A DNA stretch of 64,000 nt from VXYL01 sp964348085. Lineage in GTDB: Bacteria > Pseudomonadota > Gammaproteobacteria > Pseudomonadales > Azotimanducaceae. The stretch covers positions 1 to 64,000 of the forward strand of contig CAYGBI010000013.1 in the NCBI GenBank assembly GCA_964348085.1. The letters run 5' to 3'. This document shows, piece by piece, positions 8,867 to 16,972 of this stretch. How positions within the stretch are numbered: the stretch's first letter is position 1; each line of letters starts with the position of its first letter. The position numbers and the translations under genes were made by a program. The notes below the pieces were generated by a model, which ran no database searches, was not told the origin of the DNA, and saw only the letters and a list, made by a program, of their open reading frames with translations.

Positions 8867-9142
8867 TCAATAGGTGGCGAGGTCGTATCCCCTCGCCGTC
8901 ATGCAGTGCTCGTAAGCGGTGAACTCCGGGTCGCTGACGCGCACCGCCTCGACATCCACCATCGATTCCTCAGCGCATGCCTTGTTGTCGAAGTTGTATT
9001 TGGTCCGCGACACGTCGAGCTCCGTGACCCAGCGGTGCGTGGGGTCGGTTCGGATGCCCTCGTCACGGACCTCGGTGGTTGCGCAACCGAATCCGACGGC
9101 CAGAATGGTGAACGCGGCCAACGCTTTGATTGCATTGTCCAT
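8867..9142 (-). CDS. Small lipoprotein of unknown function
   Basis: This 91-residue protein has a short basic N-terminus, a hydrophobic core and a lipobox LAVGFGC with the Cys near residue 20, so it should be lipidated and periplasmic. The mature part is polar and contains two further Cys (NFDNKACAEE and YEHCMTARGY) that could pair. This pattern, with a C-terminal CMxxRGY, is common in small proteobacterial lipoproteins of unknown role. GGGAGAA lies upstream of the ATG at a good distance, and a sigma-70-like promoter is visible (9180-9207). Confidence 0.75.
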   Translation of the reverse strand: MDNAIKALAAFTILAVGFGCATTEVRDEGIRTDPTHRWVTELDVSRTKYNFDNKACAEESMVDVEAVRVSDPEFTAYEHCMTARGYDLATY

Positions 9143-9179
9143 CGTCGTTCTCCCTAAGCGATAGTCCAAGGTTTGATCT

Positions 9180-9207
9180 AGGATAAATATTCCGTTGACG
9201 ATTGCAA
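9180..9207 (-). promoter_or_regulatory. Candidate sigma-70 promoter of the small lipoprotein gene
   Basis: On the minus strand TTGCAA (9202-9207) and TATCCT (9180-9185) are separated by 16 bp, about 40 bp upstream of the lipoprotein start at 9142. The segment is locally AT-rich in an otherwise GC-rich region. Assignment is by eye. Confidence 0.4.
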
Positions 9208-9305
9208 CACGCTTAGGAAAAAAAGTCCGCAAGGAGTGAGCGCACTCGGCGAGCGGGGCGGGCGCTGTCACGAAACCGTCACATCGGACGGCTATTTTCT
9301 CGACG

Positions 9306-9608
9306 ATGAACGCCCCCAACGCGCTCGTAGCCGCTGCCTGCGCATTCGCGATTTCGGCCTTTGCTGGCGAGCCCGGCGAGCGTCGAACCACCGAGAAAGT
9401 AGATAGCCGCGAAGGTGCGGTTGCGCCGGCGCGAGTGATTCGCAGGTGCTACGGCGGTTTTGAGAACGGCAAAGCCGTGGTATTGGCGCCTCGGTTGAAC
9501 GACGCCGAAACCGAAACCACGCTGTCCGGCTGTCGCATTGGCGGCGGAGCGACGGGCCGTGCACCGCAGTCGCCAACCATTGCCGTGGGGCGTCCCGTCG
9601 TCGCTTAA
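9306..9608 (+). CDS. Possible small secreted protein
   Basis: The frame encodes 100 residues beginning with an apparent signal peptide (hydrophobic stretch ALVAAACAFAISAFA followed by Gly). The remainder is polar, with two Cys in RRCYGG and SGCRIG. No family is recognised and the ribosome-binding site is weak. If it is not a gene, the interval 9143-9748 is a 600-bp intergenic region. The signal-peptide-like start is the only support. Confidence 0.35.
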   Translation: MNAPNALVAAACAFAISAFAGEPGERRTTEKVDSREGAVAPARVIRRCYGGFENGKAVVLAPRLNDAETETTLSGCRIGGGATGRAPQSPTIAVGRPVVA

Positions 9609-9748
9609 CCCTCTCGCCAGTAGCGCTCTTCTTGGGCCACTGGCGGGGCTACCTTCGCCAAGTCGTTGGTTGAGTGGGAATGTCGTTGCCGCTTTCTGCG
9701 GTAGCAAGTAGAGTCTCTGCCTATCTCCTCCGCGAGGAAAACGAGGCA

Positions 9749-10216
9749 ATGACGATCAAGCTCAACGTGAACGGGCGTGAGGTGGCGGCCGACGTCGCGC
9801 CGGATACGCCCCTGCTGTGGGTGTTGCGGGATCATCTCGAGCTCACCGGCACCAAATACGGTTGTGGCGGCGGCTACTGCGGCGCCTGCACCGTGCATGT
9901 GGACGGCAATGCCGTGCGCTCCTGTCAATTGCCCGTCTCCGGGCTCGCCGGCAGCGCCATCAGTACGATCGAAACGCTTGCCGAGCGGCACCCGCAGTTG
10001 GTCGATGCCTGGGTGGACGGCAACGTCGCGCAATGCGGTTACTGCCAAGCCGGGCAGCTTATGTCCGCATCCGCCCTGCTCGACGCCAAGCCCTCGCCCA
10101 CGGACGGGGATATAGATGCCGCCATGTCCGGCAACCTATGTCGCTGTGGCACCTATGTGCGCATCCGCGCCGCCATTCACCAAGCGGCCGAACGTCGCGC
10201 AGGGGGGAACTCTTAA
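9749..10216 (+). CDS. (2Fe-2S)-binding small subunit, isoquinoline 1-oxidoreductase alpha-like
   Basis: This 155-residue iron-sulfur subunit belongs to a molybdenum hydroxylase. The plant-type ferredoxin cluster motif is YGCGGGYCGACTV with a further Cys in RSCQLPV. The C-terminal four-helix domain binds the second cluster through QCGYCQAGQ and GNLCRCGTY. Start 9749 gives the canonical beginning (MTIKLNVNGRE) and is preceded by GAGGAAAACGAGG. A longer frame to 9674 adds an unlikely leader. The stop shares its last A with the ATG of the large subunit (TAATG). It would pass electrons from the molybdenum centre to an external acceptor. Confidence 0.93.
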   Translation: MTIKLNVNGREVAADVAPDTPLLWVLRDHLELTGTKYGCGGGYCGACTVHVDGNAVRSCQLPVSGLAGSAISTIETLAERHPQLVDAWVDGNVAQCGYCQAGQLMSASALLDAKPSPTDGDIDAAMSGNLCRCGTYVRIRAAIHQAAERRAGGNS

Positions 10217-12450
10217 TGAACGTTATCGCCAACCTCTCGCCGCGTTCCACGGGCTCGGTGGACATCTCCCGGCGGAGTTTCCTAGGGGCCTCGGGGGTTT
10301 TCGTTCTCGGCGCTTGCCTACCTGGGTGGGCGACGACCCCGAAACCGCAGCTCGCGACCGGCACCCTGACGCCCAATCTCTTCTTGGCCTTGGATCCGGA
10401 CGGCACGGTGCGGATCACCGCGCACCGATCGGAGATGGGGCAGGGCATTCGCACCGCCTTGGCGCAGATCATCGCCGACGAATTGGATGCCGACTGGTCG
10501 CGCGTGTCGGTGGAACAAGCGCCGGGCGACGTCAAATACGGCGATCAGAACACCGATGGTTCGCAGAGCATCCGCCTGAACTATGATCGCCTGCGCACCG
10601 CCGGCGCCGCGGCGCGACTGATGTTGCGGCAAGCCGCGGCAAACCATTGGCAAGTGCCTCTGGCCGAGGTGCAAGCGGCCAATCACGAAGTGACGCACGC
10701 GGGCAGCGACCGGCGCATGGATTATGGCGAACTCGCCGGCGAAGCCGCGCTCCTGCCGGTTCCCGAAGCCGCGCCGCATAAGGCCGACGCCGAGCATCGC
10801 TTCATCGGCAAGGACGCGGTGCATGTGGACGCCGCGCACATCGCCCGCGGCCAAGGCACGTTCGGTGCGGACTTCCGTTCGCCCAATATGGCGACGGCGG
10901 TGATCGTCCGCTGTCCTTGGCTCGGCGGCGGCGTGAAGAACGTCAACAACGCCCCCGCTCAGGCCGAACCGGGTTTCGTCGGCATCGAGCTTCTCGATCC
11001 GTCGGCGAGCGCGGGACCGGTGTTCAATCCGGTCGGCGGCGTCGCCGTGATCGCGGAGGACACCTATACCGCCATCCGCTTGGCTCGGAGCCTCGATGTC
11101 GAATGGACCGAAAGCCCGAACCAGACCTTCGACAGCAGTGTTTTGCAGGCCTCGTTGCGCGAGGCTTTGGCGCAACCGGGCGCGGCGGTGCCGAACTCCG
11201 AACTCGGCGATGTGGACGCGGCGTTCGCGGCCGGAGGGACCGAACTGTCGGCGACCTACGAAACGCAGTTTCTGTCGCATGCACCCATGGAGCCGCCGGT
11301 GGCGGTGGCCGAGGTGAGCGCGGATATGTGTACGGTCAACGCGCCGGTACAGGATCCGCAGTCGACGCGACAACTGGTGGCGACTTGGCTCGGCTATCCA
11401 CTGGAGAAAGTAACCGTGACGCCGACATTGCTCGGCGGCGCTTTCGGGCGCAAGTCGAAGCCGGACTTCGTCCTCGAAGCGGTGGAGCTGGCCAAGCGCC
11501 TGAAGCGGCCGGTGCGCGTGCAATGGCTGCGCGAAGACGACATTCGCCACGATTTCTTCCACGCGCCGAGTGCCCAATACCACCGCGCCGTCATCGACGA
11601 CGCAGGCCACCCGGACGCATGGCTGCAACGCACCGCGTTCCCGTCCATCACCACGGTGTTCGCGGCCGACGCGTTGATGCCGGCGCCTTGGGAGCTGGAA
11701 ATGGGTTTCTCCAACCTCCCCTACGAGGTGGCGAATCGACGCATGGAATCCGCCGGTGTCCGGCCCGGCGTGCGCATCGGCTGGCTGCGCTCGGTGTGCA
11801 ATATCTTTCATGCCTTCTCGGCCAACGTGTTCGCGGACGAAATGGCGGCGGCAGTGGGGCGCGACCCGATCGAGCACCGCTTGGCGTTGCTGCCGGCGAA
11901 AGACGGCAAGCTTTCGGTGCCCGGTATGCAGCCGCCGGAAGGCCACGAGTTGGACGTAGGCCGCTTCCGCCACGTCATCGAGCGCGTGCGGGCGCTGGCG
12001 GAGTGGGACCGGCCTAGGGAAGAGGGCACGGGGCTTGGCTTCGCAGTCCACCATAGCTTCCGCTCCTATGTCGCGACCGTGCTCGAAGCGAGCATGGTGA
12101 ACGGGCGCCCCAAGGTCGACAACGCCTATGTCGTGTTGGATTGCGGTACCTACATCAACCCGGATACCTGCCGGGCGCAGATGGAAGGCGCCGTGGTGTT
12201 CGGCCTGTCGCTGGCGCTCAGAGGCAACATCGCCATGGCGAACGGGGCCGTCGTGCAAAGCAACTTCCACGACTATCCCTTGCTGCGCATGGCGGAAGCG
12301 CCCGCTACCAAGGTGGAGCTGGTGCCTGCCCAAGGACGATTGCCCGCCGGTGTCGGCGAACCCGGCGTACCGCCGGTGGCGCCGGCGTTGGTCAATGCCT
12401 TGTACGCCGCTACGGGTACGCGCTATCGCCGGCTACCCATCGAAGCGTAA
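10216..12450 (+). CDS. Molybdopterin-binding aldehyde/isoquinoline oxidoreductase large subunit
   Basis: The 744-residue partner of the preceding Fe-S subunit resembles IorB-type xanthine dehydrogenase-family enzymes. A twin-arginine signal (DISRRSFLGASG, about residues 15-26) followed by a hydrophobic stretch points to export of the folded complex. Cofactor motifs include SEMGQGIRTAL near residue 75, LLGGAFGRKS in the middle, and GVGEPGVPP near the C-terminus, where the Glu is the expected base. These enzymes hydroxylate N-heterocycles or oxidise aldehydes; the substrate here is unknown. Start and stop overlap between subunits suggests tight coupling. Confidence 0.9.
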   Translation: MNVIANLSPRSTGSVDISRRSFLGASGVFVLGACLPGWATTPKPQLATGTLTPNLFLALDPDGTVRITAHRSEMGQGIRTALAQIIADELDADWSRVSVEQAPGDVKYGDQNTDGSQSIRLNYDRLRTAGAAARLMLRQAAANHWQVPLAEVQAANHEVTHAGSDRRMDYGELAGEAALLPVPEAAPHKADAEHRFIGKDAVHVDAAHIARGQGTFGADFRSPNMATAVIVRCPWLGGGVKNVNNAPAQAEPGFVGIELLDPSASAGPVFNPVGGVAVIAEDTYTAIRLARSLDVEWTESPNQTFDSSVLQASLREALAQPGAAVPNSELGDVDAAFAAGGTELSATYETQFLSHAPMEPPVAVAEVSADMCTVNAPVQDPQSTRQLVATWLGYPLEKVTVTPTLLGGAFGRKSKPDFVLEAVELAKRLKRPVRVQWLREDDIRHDFFHAPSAQYHRAVIDDAGHPDAWLQRTAFPSITTVFAADALMPAPWELEMGFSNLPYEVANRRMESAGVRPGVRIGWLRSVCNIFHAFSANVFADEMAAAVGRDPIEHRLALLPAKDGKLSVPGMQPPEGHELDVGRFRHVIERVRALAEWDRPREEGTGLGFAVHHSFRSYVATVLEASMVNGRPKVDNAYVVLDCGTYINPDTCRAQMEGAVVFGLSLALRGNIAMANGAVVQSNFHDYPLLRMAEAPATKVELVPAQGRLPAGVGEPGVPPVAPALVNALYAATGTRYRRLPIEA

Positions 12451-13327
12451 CGGCCGGCGGCGCCGCCGCCGCTACGGGCGCCGCAGGCGCCGGTGGGGAC
12501 GACCGGCGCTGATCGGTGCGCTGACGGTCGTTTTTGCCGCCTGCGAGGAGCCAGCGCCTCGGTTCGAGGCGCCCTTGGCGTCCGGCGTCGTCACGCTGCC
12601 GGTGCGCGATACGCAACGGTTCGACTCGTTGTTGTCGCGGCAAGACACGCTCGCCGCCTTGCGAGCGAGCGGCAATCCCCATCTGATCGTCGACGCCATT
12701 GGCGACGACTTGGCGTTGGTCGTCGTGCAATTGCCCCACGAACGCTTCGAGGCGTCGATCTTGGGCTTGGGCGTCTCCGCGCTCGACGCGTTGGTGGAGG
12801 ATGACTTCACGCTCACCGTCGGCAGTGGCTTCGTGTCCGTCTTCAATCCAGTATCGCCGCTCGGCCTTCTGCAACTGCGCGGCAAGGTGGAAAGCGAACC
12901 GACGCCGCACGGCTATACCCGCATCCTAGGCAGCCGAGCGGCGGGATTGAGCGTCATCGCCCGCCGCGACTATCACCCGGGCTTGTTCGAGTCCGCCATC
13001 CAAGTCGGCCCGGGCATCGTCGAAAGCGGCAGACTCGACATCCTGCGGCGAGAACGCGACCTGCCGCCGTACATCCGCGCCGTGGTGGCGATCTGCGCGG
13101 ACCGTTGGTTGGCCGCCGTCGCTCAGTCGCCGATGCATCTCTACGACGTCGGCGAGCGTCTGCTCGGCTATTTCGACACCCAAGGCCTACGCTGCGACGA
13201 AGTAGTGAACCTCTCCGGCGACCGGGAAGCGTTGCTGGCCATTCGCAGCGAAGATGGCAAGAGCGTGGCTTACTTCGGCAATCCGATGTTGCCGAAGGCC
13301 TCGCTAGTGGCGTTTCGGGCGCGGTAG
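12395..13327 (+). CDS. Phosphodiester-glycosidase-like (DUF2233) lipoprotein
   Basis: This is a 310-residue protein if ATG 12395 is used, overlapping the molybdenum enzyme gene by 56 bp. The N-terminus is extremely Arg-rich, then a hydrophobic segment leads to VVFAAC, a plausible lipobox; a non-ATG start nearer that segment is possible. Later parts, such as SGFVSVFNP, WLAAVAQSP and CDEVVNLSGDREALLAI, resemble the phosphodiester glycosidase (NAGPA) fold, where the last segment usually carries a Gly-rich NLDGG. Here it reads NLSGD, so activity is uncertain. No downstream partner is indicated. Confidence 0.6.
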   Translation: MPCTPLRVRAIAGYPSKRNGRRRRRRYGRRRRRWGRPALIGALTVVFAACEEPAPRFEAPLASGVVTLPVRDTQRFDSLLSRQDTLAALRASGNPHLIVDAIGDDLALVVVQLPHERFEASILGLGVSALDALVEDDFTLTVGSGFVSVFNPVSPLGLLQLRGKVESEPTPHGYTRILGSRAAGLSVIARRDYHPGLFESAIQVGPGIVESGRLDILRRERDLPPYIRAVVAICADRWLAAVAQSPMHLYDVGERLLGYFDTQGLRCDEVVNLSGDREALLAIRSEDGKSVAYFGNPMLPKASLVAFRAR

Positions 13328-13416
13328 TGCGGTGCCTAGCCCTCGCTGCTCCTCAAGTTCTCCGGCACCGAGCAAGGGGTCTACACTTCCCTAACACCAT
13401 TACTTGGGAGTATTTC

Positions 13417-14487
13417 ATGGACATTGGCATCTGCGTCGCTTCCCACGTCAACGACATTGACTACATCGTGCGTGCGGAGGAACTCGGTTACTCCCACGCT
13501 TGGCTGGCGGACAGCCAGATGCTGTGGTCGGACTGCTACGCAGCGTTGGCGCTGGCGGCGACGCGAACGCAGCGTATTCGCTTGGGCACCGGTGTTGCCA
13601 TCACCGGCACCCGGCCAGCGCCGAACAACGCCTCGGGGATCGCCACCATCAATGCGCTGGCGCCGGGTCGCACCTTCTTCGGCGTGGGCGCTGGCAATAC
13701 CGCCATGCGGGTGATGGGCTTGCCGCCGCAGCGGATACGCGACTTCGACCGCTACCTCGCCACGATCGCGCCGCTCCTGCGCGGCGACGAGGCGGTGTAT
13801 CGGCATGGCGACCAAGAGCTTCCCATCCGCCACATCATGCCGGACAAGGGCTTCGTCGATTTCGCCGCGCCGATTCCCATGTACGTCTCCGGCTTCGGCC
13901 CCAAGTCGCTGGGGCTTGCCGGTAAGCACGGCGACGGCGCGGTGCTCGCCATGCCCGCCAATCCCGCGGTGATGGCGAACATTTGGCGCATGATCGAAGA
14001 GGGTGCGCGGCAGGCGGGCCGAGCGCTTGATCGCGACGGTTACTACACGACGGCGCTTACCACGATGGTGGTGTTGGATCCCGGCGAAGCCGTCAATTCA
14101 ACGCGGGTGAAGGCCGAGTGCGGGGCCATGGCGATGGCGGCGATCCACTTCAGTTACGACCAATATCGCAACTTCGGACGCCAACCGCCGGGCTTTATGA
14201 ACGGCATCTGGAACGACTATCGGGCGATGATCGAGTCCTACCCGGCCGAACGCCGCCACCAGCGCATTCACGGTGGGCACAACTGTTGGGTGCTGCCGGA
14301 GGAGGAGCGGTTTCTCACCCCGGAGGTGCTGCAGGCGACGGCGATGATCGGCACTCGCGACCAACTCATCGAGCGCCTGTTGCCGTTAGCGGAGGCCGGT
14401 CTCGATCAAGTGATGATCCTGCCCAACTTCGACACCCGTTTCGATGTCTTGGAGCGGGTCGCCAAGGATGTCGTCGCCAATGTGTAG
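13417..14487 (+). CDS. Luciferase-like (LLM class) flavin or F420 oxidoreductase
   Basis: The 356-residue protein has the bacterial luciferase-like barrel: an opening strand with DIGICVASHVND, AEELGYSHAWLADS, a TQRIRLGTGVAITGTR strand, and FFGVGAGNTAMRVMG. The C-terminal end is LDQVMILPNFDTRF. It probably reduces or oxygenates an organic substrate with FMN or F420; the substrate is unknown. GGGAG lies 6-7 nt before the ATG. Part of its 3' end recurs as a fragment at 20659-20757, showing that this gene plus the adjacent GST locus was once duplicated. Confidence 0.87.
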   Translation: MDIGICVASHVNDIDYIVRAEELGYSHAWLADSQMLWSDCYAALALAATRTQRIRLGTGVAITGTRPAPNNASGIATINALAPGRTFFGVGAGNTAMRVMGLPPQRIRDFDRYLATIAPLLRGDEAVYRHGDQELPIRHIMPDKGFVDFAAPIPMYVSGFGPKSLGLAGKHGDGAVLAMPANPAVMANIWRMIEEGARQAGRALDRDGYYTTALTTMVVLDPGEAVNSTRVKAECGAMAMAAIHFSYDQYRNFGRQPPGFMNGIWNDYRAMIESYPAERRHQRIHGGHNCWVLPEEERFLTPEVLQATAMIGTRDQLIERLLPLAEAGLDQVMILPNFDTRFDVLERVAKDVVANV

Positions 14488-14488
14488 T

Positions 14489-14508
14489 GTCGGCGCCGCG
14501 ACGCCGAC
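14489..14508 (+). terminator. Candidate hairpin after the luciferase-like gene
   Basis: A perfect 7-bp inverted repeat GTCGGCG / CGCCGAC with a 6-nt loop begins one base after the TAG. There is no T-run, so intrinsic termination is doubtful; it may protect the mRNA 3' end. Confidence 0.3.
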
Positions 14509-14520
14509 CACCATTACGAG

Positions 14521-14684
14521 CTAGCACCCCGTCGGACTTGGCAGCGTCAGCCGCGAAGTCGACGGAGTGATAGGGCGGCTTGGGCTGGGGCGAAAGGCGG
14601 CGCCGAACGGCGACGGCTTTCGTGGCACTAGCAGGTCAGTCGGACTCGCCGCATATTCGCGACCGAGTCCGACCCACTTGCTAG
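14521..14684 (+). repeat. Dispersed repeat, complete unit (stem-loop, box, stem-loop)
   Basis: This is the clearest plus-orientation copy. Stem-loop A has arms CCGTCGGACTT (14529-14539) and AAGTCGACGG (14556-14565, one C missing). The box runs 14568-14631, contains GGCGGCTTGGGCTGGGGC and ACGGCTTTCGTGGC, and ends at ACTAGC. Stem-loop B has perfect 10-bp arms GTCGGACTCG (14639-14648) and CGAGTCCGAC (14664-14673). CTAGC borders the unit at 14521, at the box end, and again as CTAGG at 14681. It sits between the convergent luciferase-like and GST genes. Confidence 0.85.
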
Positions 14685-14688
14685 GCGA

Positions 14689-15285
14689 TCAGCTACGCGC
14701 CTTGACCGCTGCTTCCCGTCCAAGACAGCGCTTGAGCCAAGCCGCGAGGTTCGGTTGCGCGGCGAAGTCGATGCCTGCCGGTGGCGCCCAACTGAGCACG
14801 CTGGCGACGTTGAGATCGGCGACGCTGAACTCGTCGCCGAGTAGATAGTCGCGGTCCGCCAAGTAGTCGTTCAACACGTTGAGCGGCTTTTGCAGCGTTT
14901 CGATGCCGGCTTGGGCGGCTGCCGGATCCTTCTCTTCGCCCATTGCGCCTAAGGACTTCACGAGTACGTCGAGCAACGTCTTTTCCACCGCCGTCATCAC
15001 CCAAAAGCTCCAGCGCAAGGTCTGCGCTTCGTCGGCGAGGGAGCCGGGCGCGAGCTGGCCGTGCTTCTTGGCGAGATAGAGGTTGATGGCCATGGACTCG
15101 GCCAACGCGAAGCCGTCGTCGTCGATGGTAGGCACCTGCCCCATCGGGTTCACCGCGAGCAGGGCGTCGCTGGCGCCGTCTTCGCCGAACCCCGGCTCGT
15201 GCGCGAAATCGAGCCCGAGTTCATGCGCCATCCACAGCGCGCGCATGGCCCGGCTCTGCGCCGGACCATAGATTGTCAAGCTCAC
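14689..15285 (-). CDS. Glutathione S-transferase family protein
   Basis: This 198-residue GST has an N-terminal thioredoxin fold: LTIYGPAQSRAMR, then NPMGQVPTIDDDG with the cis-Pro, and the AESMAINLYLA glutathione-contact strand-helix. An all-helical C-terminal domain follows (about 90-195, with FSVADLNVASVL). It overlaps the upstream peroxiredoxin stop by 4 bp (ATGA), so the two are co-translated and probably form a thiol-based peroxide or electrophile detoxification pair. The stop codon lies about 15 bp from the repeat's stem-loop B. A broken paralogue of this gene is present at 20775-21345. Confidence 0.92.
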   Translation of the reverse strand: MSLTIYGPAQSRAMRALWMAHELGLDFAHEPGFGEDGASDALLAVNPMGQVPTIDDDGFALAESMAINLYLAKKHGQLAPGSLADEAQTLRWSFWVMTAVEKTLLDVLVKSLGAMGEEKDPAAAQAGIETLQKPLNVLNDYLADRDYLLGDEFSVADLNVASVLSWAPPAGIDFAAQPNLAAWLKRCLGREAAVKARS

Positions 15286-15761
15286 AGCGCCTCCAGAATG
15301 GCCTCGGCCTTGCTTACCTCGAAGGCGCCGGCGGCTTCCACGGCGAGCTTAGTCACCACGCCGTCGTCGACGATCATCGCGTAGCGTTGCGAACGCTTGC
15401 CCAAGCCGAAGCCGCTGCCGTCCATTTCCAAGCCGATGGCTTGGGTGAAGTCGCCGTTGCCGTCGCCGGCCATCACCACTTCCTCGGCGTTCTTGTCTTG
15501 GCCCCAAGCATCCATCACGAAGGCGTCGTTCACGGAGACGCAGACGATGCTGTCCACGCCCTTGGCCTTGATTTTGTCCGCGTTGGTGACGTAGCCGGGC
15601 AAGTGCGCGAGCGAACAGGTGGGCGTGAACGCCCCCGGCACCGCGAACAAGACCACTTTCTTGCCGCCGAACAACTCCGCCGTGGAGACCGCCGCGGGCC
15701 GGCCGTCACGTATCACATGCAACGTCGCTTCCGGCAGCGCGTCCCCTTCTTGAATCGCCAT
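15282..15761 (-). CDS. Peroxiredoxin, Prx5/PMP20 type
   Basis: This 159-residue AhpC/TSA-fold peroxidase has the peroxidatic Cys at residue 49 in VPGAFTPTCS. A second Cys near residue 74 (SIVCVSVND) is at the position seen in several Prx5-type proteins and could be resolving. Other family marks are GYVTNADKIKAKGVD and AWGQDKNAEEV. It would reduce H2O2 or alkyl hydroperoxides using glutathione or glutaredoxin, in keeping with the GST gene that follows with a 4-bp overlap. Start 15761 is chosen because AAGGA lies 6 nt upstream; an in-frame ATG at 15815 adds an unlikely leader. Confidence 0.93.
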   Translation of the reverse strand: MAIQEGDALPEATLHVIRDGRPAAVSTAELFGGKKVVLFAVPGAFTPTCSLAHLPGYVTNADKIKAKGVDSIVCVSVNDAFVMDAWGQDKNAEEVVMAGDGNGDFTQAIGLEMDGSGFGLGKRSQRYAMIVDDGVVTKLAVEAAGAFEVSKAEAILEAL

Positions 15762-15857
15762 ATGTGTCCTTGTGTCTGTGGTGGGTAGAGGCTTGAGTTT
15801 ACTGCACTGCGGCAACGACGTGTTGGCGACGCGAAGGCCAAAGGGTACCGTGGCGTC

Positions 15858-16766
15858 ATGGATGCACGGGCGGGGCAGGGGGGCGAGTCGGGGTTGCCGG
15901 TGGCGACCCGCGAACGGCGTGCCTTGGGGTATGCCTTGGCGAGCGTCCTGCTCTGGTCCACGGTGGCGACTGGCTTCAAGCTAGGCCTGCGCGAACTCGC
16001 CCCGGTGCAGTTGCTGTTCGTGGGCACTGTGGTGGCGCTTGCGTTCTTCGCGGTCGCCCGTTGTTTCGTCACCGTTTCACTGACCCCGCGCCAACACTTG
16101 GCGGCTGCGGCGACGGGCCTGCTCAACCCGCTGGCCTATTACCTGATTCTGTTCGAAGCCTACGATCGCCTGCCGGCGCAGATTGCGCAACCGCTGAACT
16201 ACACTTGGGCCATCGCTTTGGCGCTGTTGGCGGTGCCGTTGCTCCGGCAACGACTAAGCGGGCGCGGGTGGCTCGGCATCTTGGTTGGTTACGCCGGTGT
16301 GCTGGTGGTGCTGACGCGGGGCGAGTTCGCCGGTCTTGGTCGTTTCGACACCGTTGGCGTTGTGCTGGCGCTGCTCAGCACTTTGCTCTGGGCGTTGTAT
16401 TGGATCACCACCGTGCGGCTGCGCATCCATCCGGTGCCGTTGATGTTGAACGGCTTTGCGGTGGCCACGTTGTTGATCGCCGTGATCTGCCACGCAACGG
16501 TCGGCCTGCCGTCGATCACGCTCGCAACCGCCGGCTACGGCCTATGGGTGGGGCTGGTGGAAATCGGCGTGACGTTTCTGCTTTGGCAGCGAGCCTTGGC
16601 GCTGACGGCGCACGCCGGGCGCATCAGTCAGCTCATCTTCCTATCGCCGCTGCTCTCCTTGGTGCTGATCGCAACCGTGCTCGGCGAGGCGATCCACGTT
16701 AGCGCCATCATCGGGTTGCTGATGATCGTCGCCGGGCTCGCGCTATCTAGTCGCCAAGTCCGTTAG
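15858..16766 (+). CDS. EamA/DMT-family transporter
   Basis: This 302-residue membrane protein has about ten hydrophobic helices forming two EamA repeats (roughly 25-155 and 165-298). Each half ends in the usual small-residue-rich helix (LGILVGYAGVLVVL and IIGLLMIVAGLAL). The drug/metabolite transporter superfamily exports amino acids or other metabolites; no substrate can be assigned. It is divergent from the peroxiredoxin gene with about 96 bp between starts. The TAG stop (16764-16766) is the border of the repeat array that follows. Confidence 0.88.
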   Translation: MDARAGQGGESGLPVATRERRALGYALASVLLWSTVATGFKLGLRELAPVQLLFVGTVVALAFFAVARCFVTVSLTPRQHLAAAATGLLNPLAYYLILFEAYDRLPAQIAQPLNYTWAIALALLAVPLLRQRLSGRGWLGILVGYAGVLVVLTRGEFAGLGRFDTVGVVLALLSTLLWALYWITTVRLRIHPVPLMLNGFAVATLLIAVICHATVGLPSITLATAGYGLWVGLVEIGVTFLLWQRALALTAHAGRISQLIFLSPLLSLVLIATVLGEAIHVSAIIGLLMIVAGLALSSRQVR

Positions 16767-16972
16767 CGGCACGAAAGCCGTTGCCTCTCGGCACCTTTCG
16801 CCCCAGCCCGAGCCGCCCCTGGCATCCCGTCGGACTTCGGCTGACGGCGTCAGGTCCGACGGCGTGCCAGCGGCACGAAAGCCGTCGCCTCTCGGCGCCG
16901 CCTTTCGCCCCAGCCCAAGCCGCCCTATCACTCCCTAGGACTTCGCGGCTGACGCCGCCAAGTCCTAGGGAC
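16762..16972 (-). repeat. Dispersed repeat, tandem pair in minus orientation
   Basis: Two box copies (about 16765-16820 and 16869-16926) in reverse orientation alternate with two stem-loops. The first stem-loop has arms CCGTCGGAC (16827-16835) and GTCCGACGG (16854-16862). The second has perfect 11-bp arms CCCTAGGACTT (16933-16943) and AAGTCCTAGGG (16960-16970) enclosing GCGGCTGACGCCGC. The array separates the EamA and dehalogenase genes and overlaps both: it gives the EamA stop codon and the last 13 dehalogenase codons. Confidence 0.87.

Noticed and set aside
10318..12333. 671-residue minus-strand open frame
   Set aside because: It lies entirely antisense to the molybdenum hydroxylase large subunit, which has unmistakable motifs.
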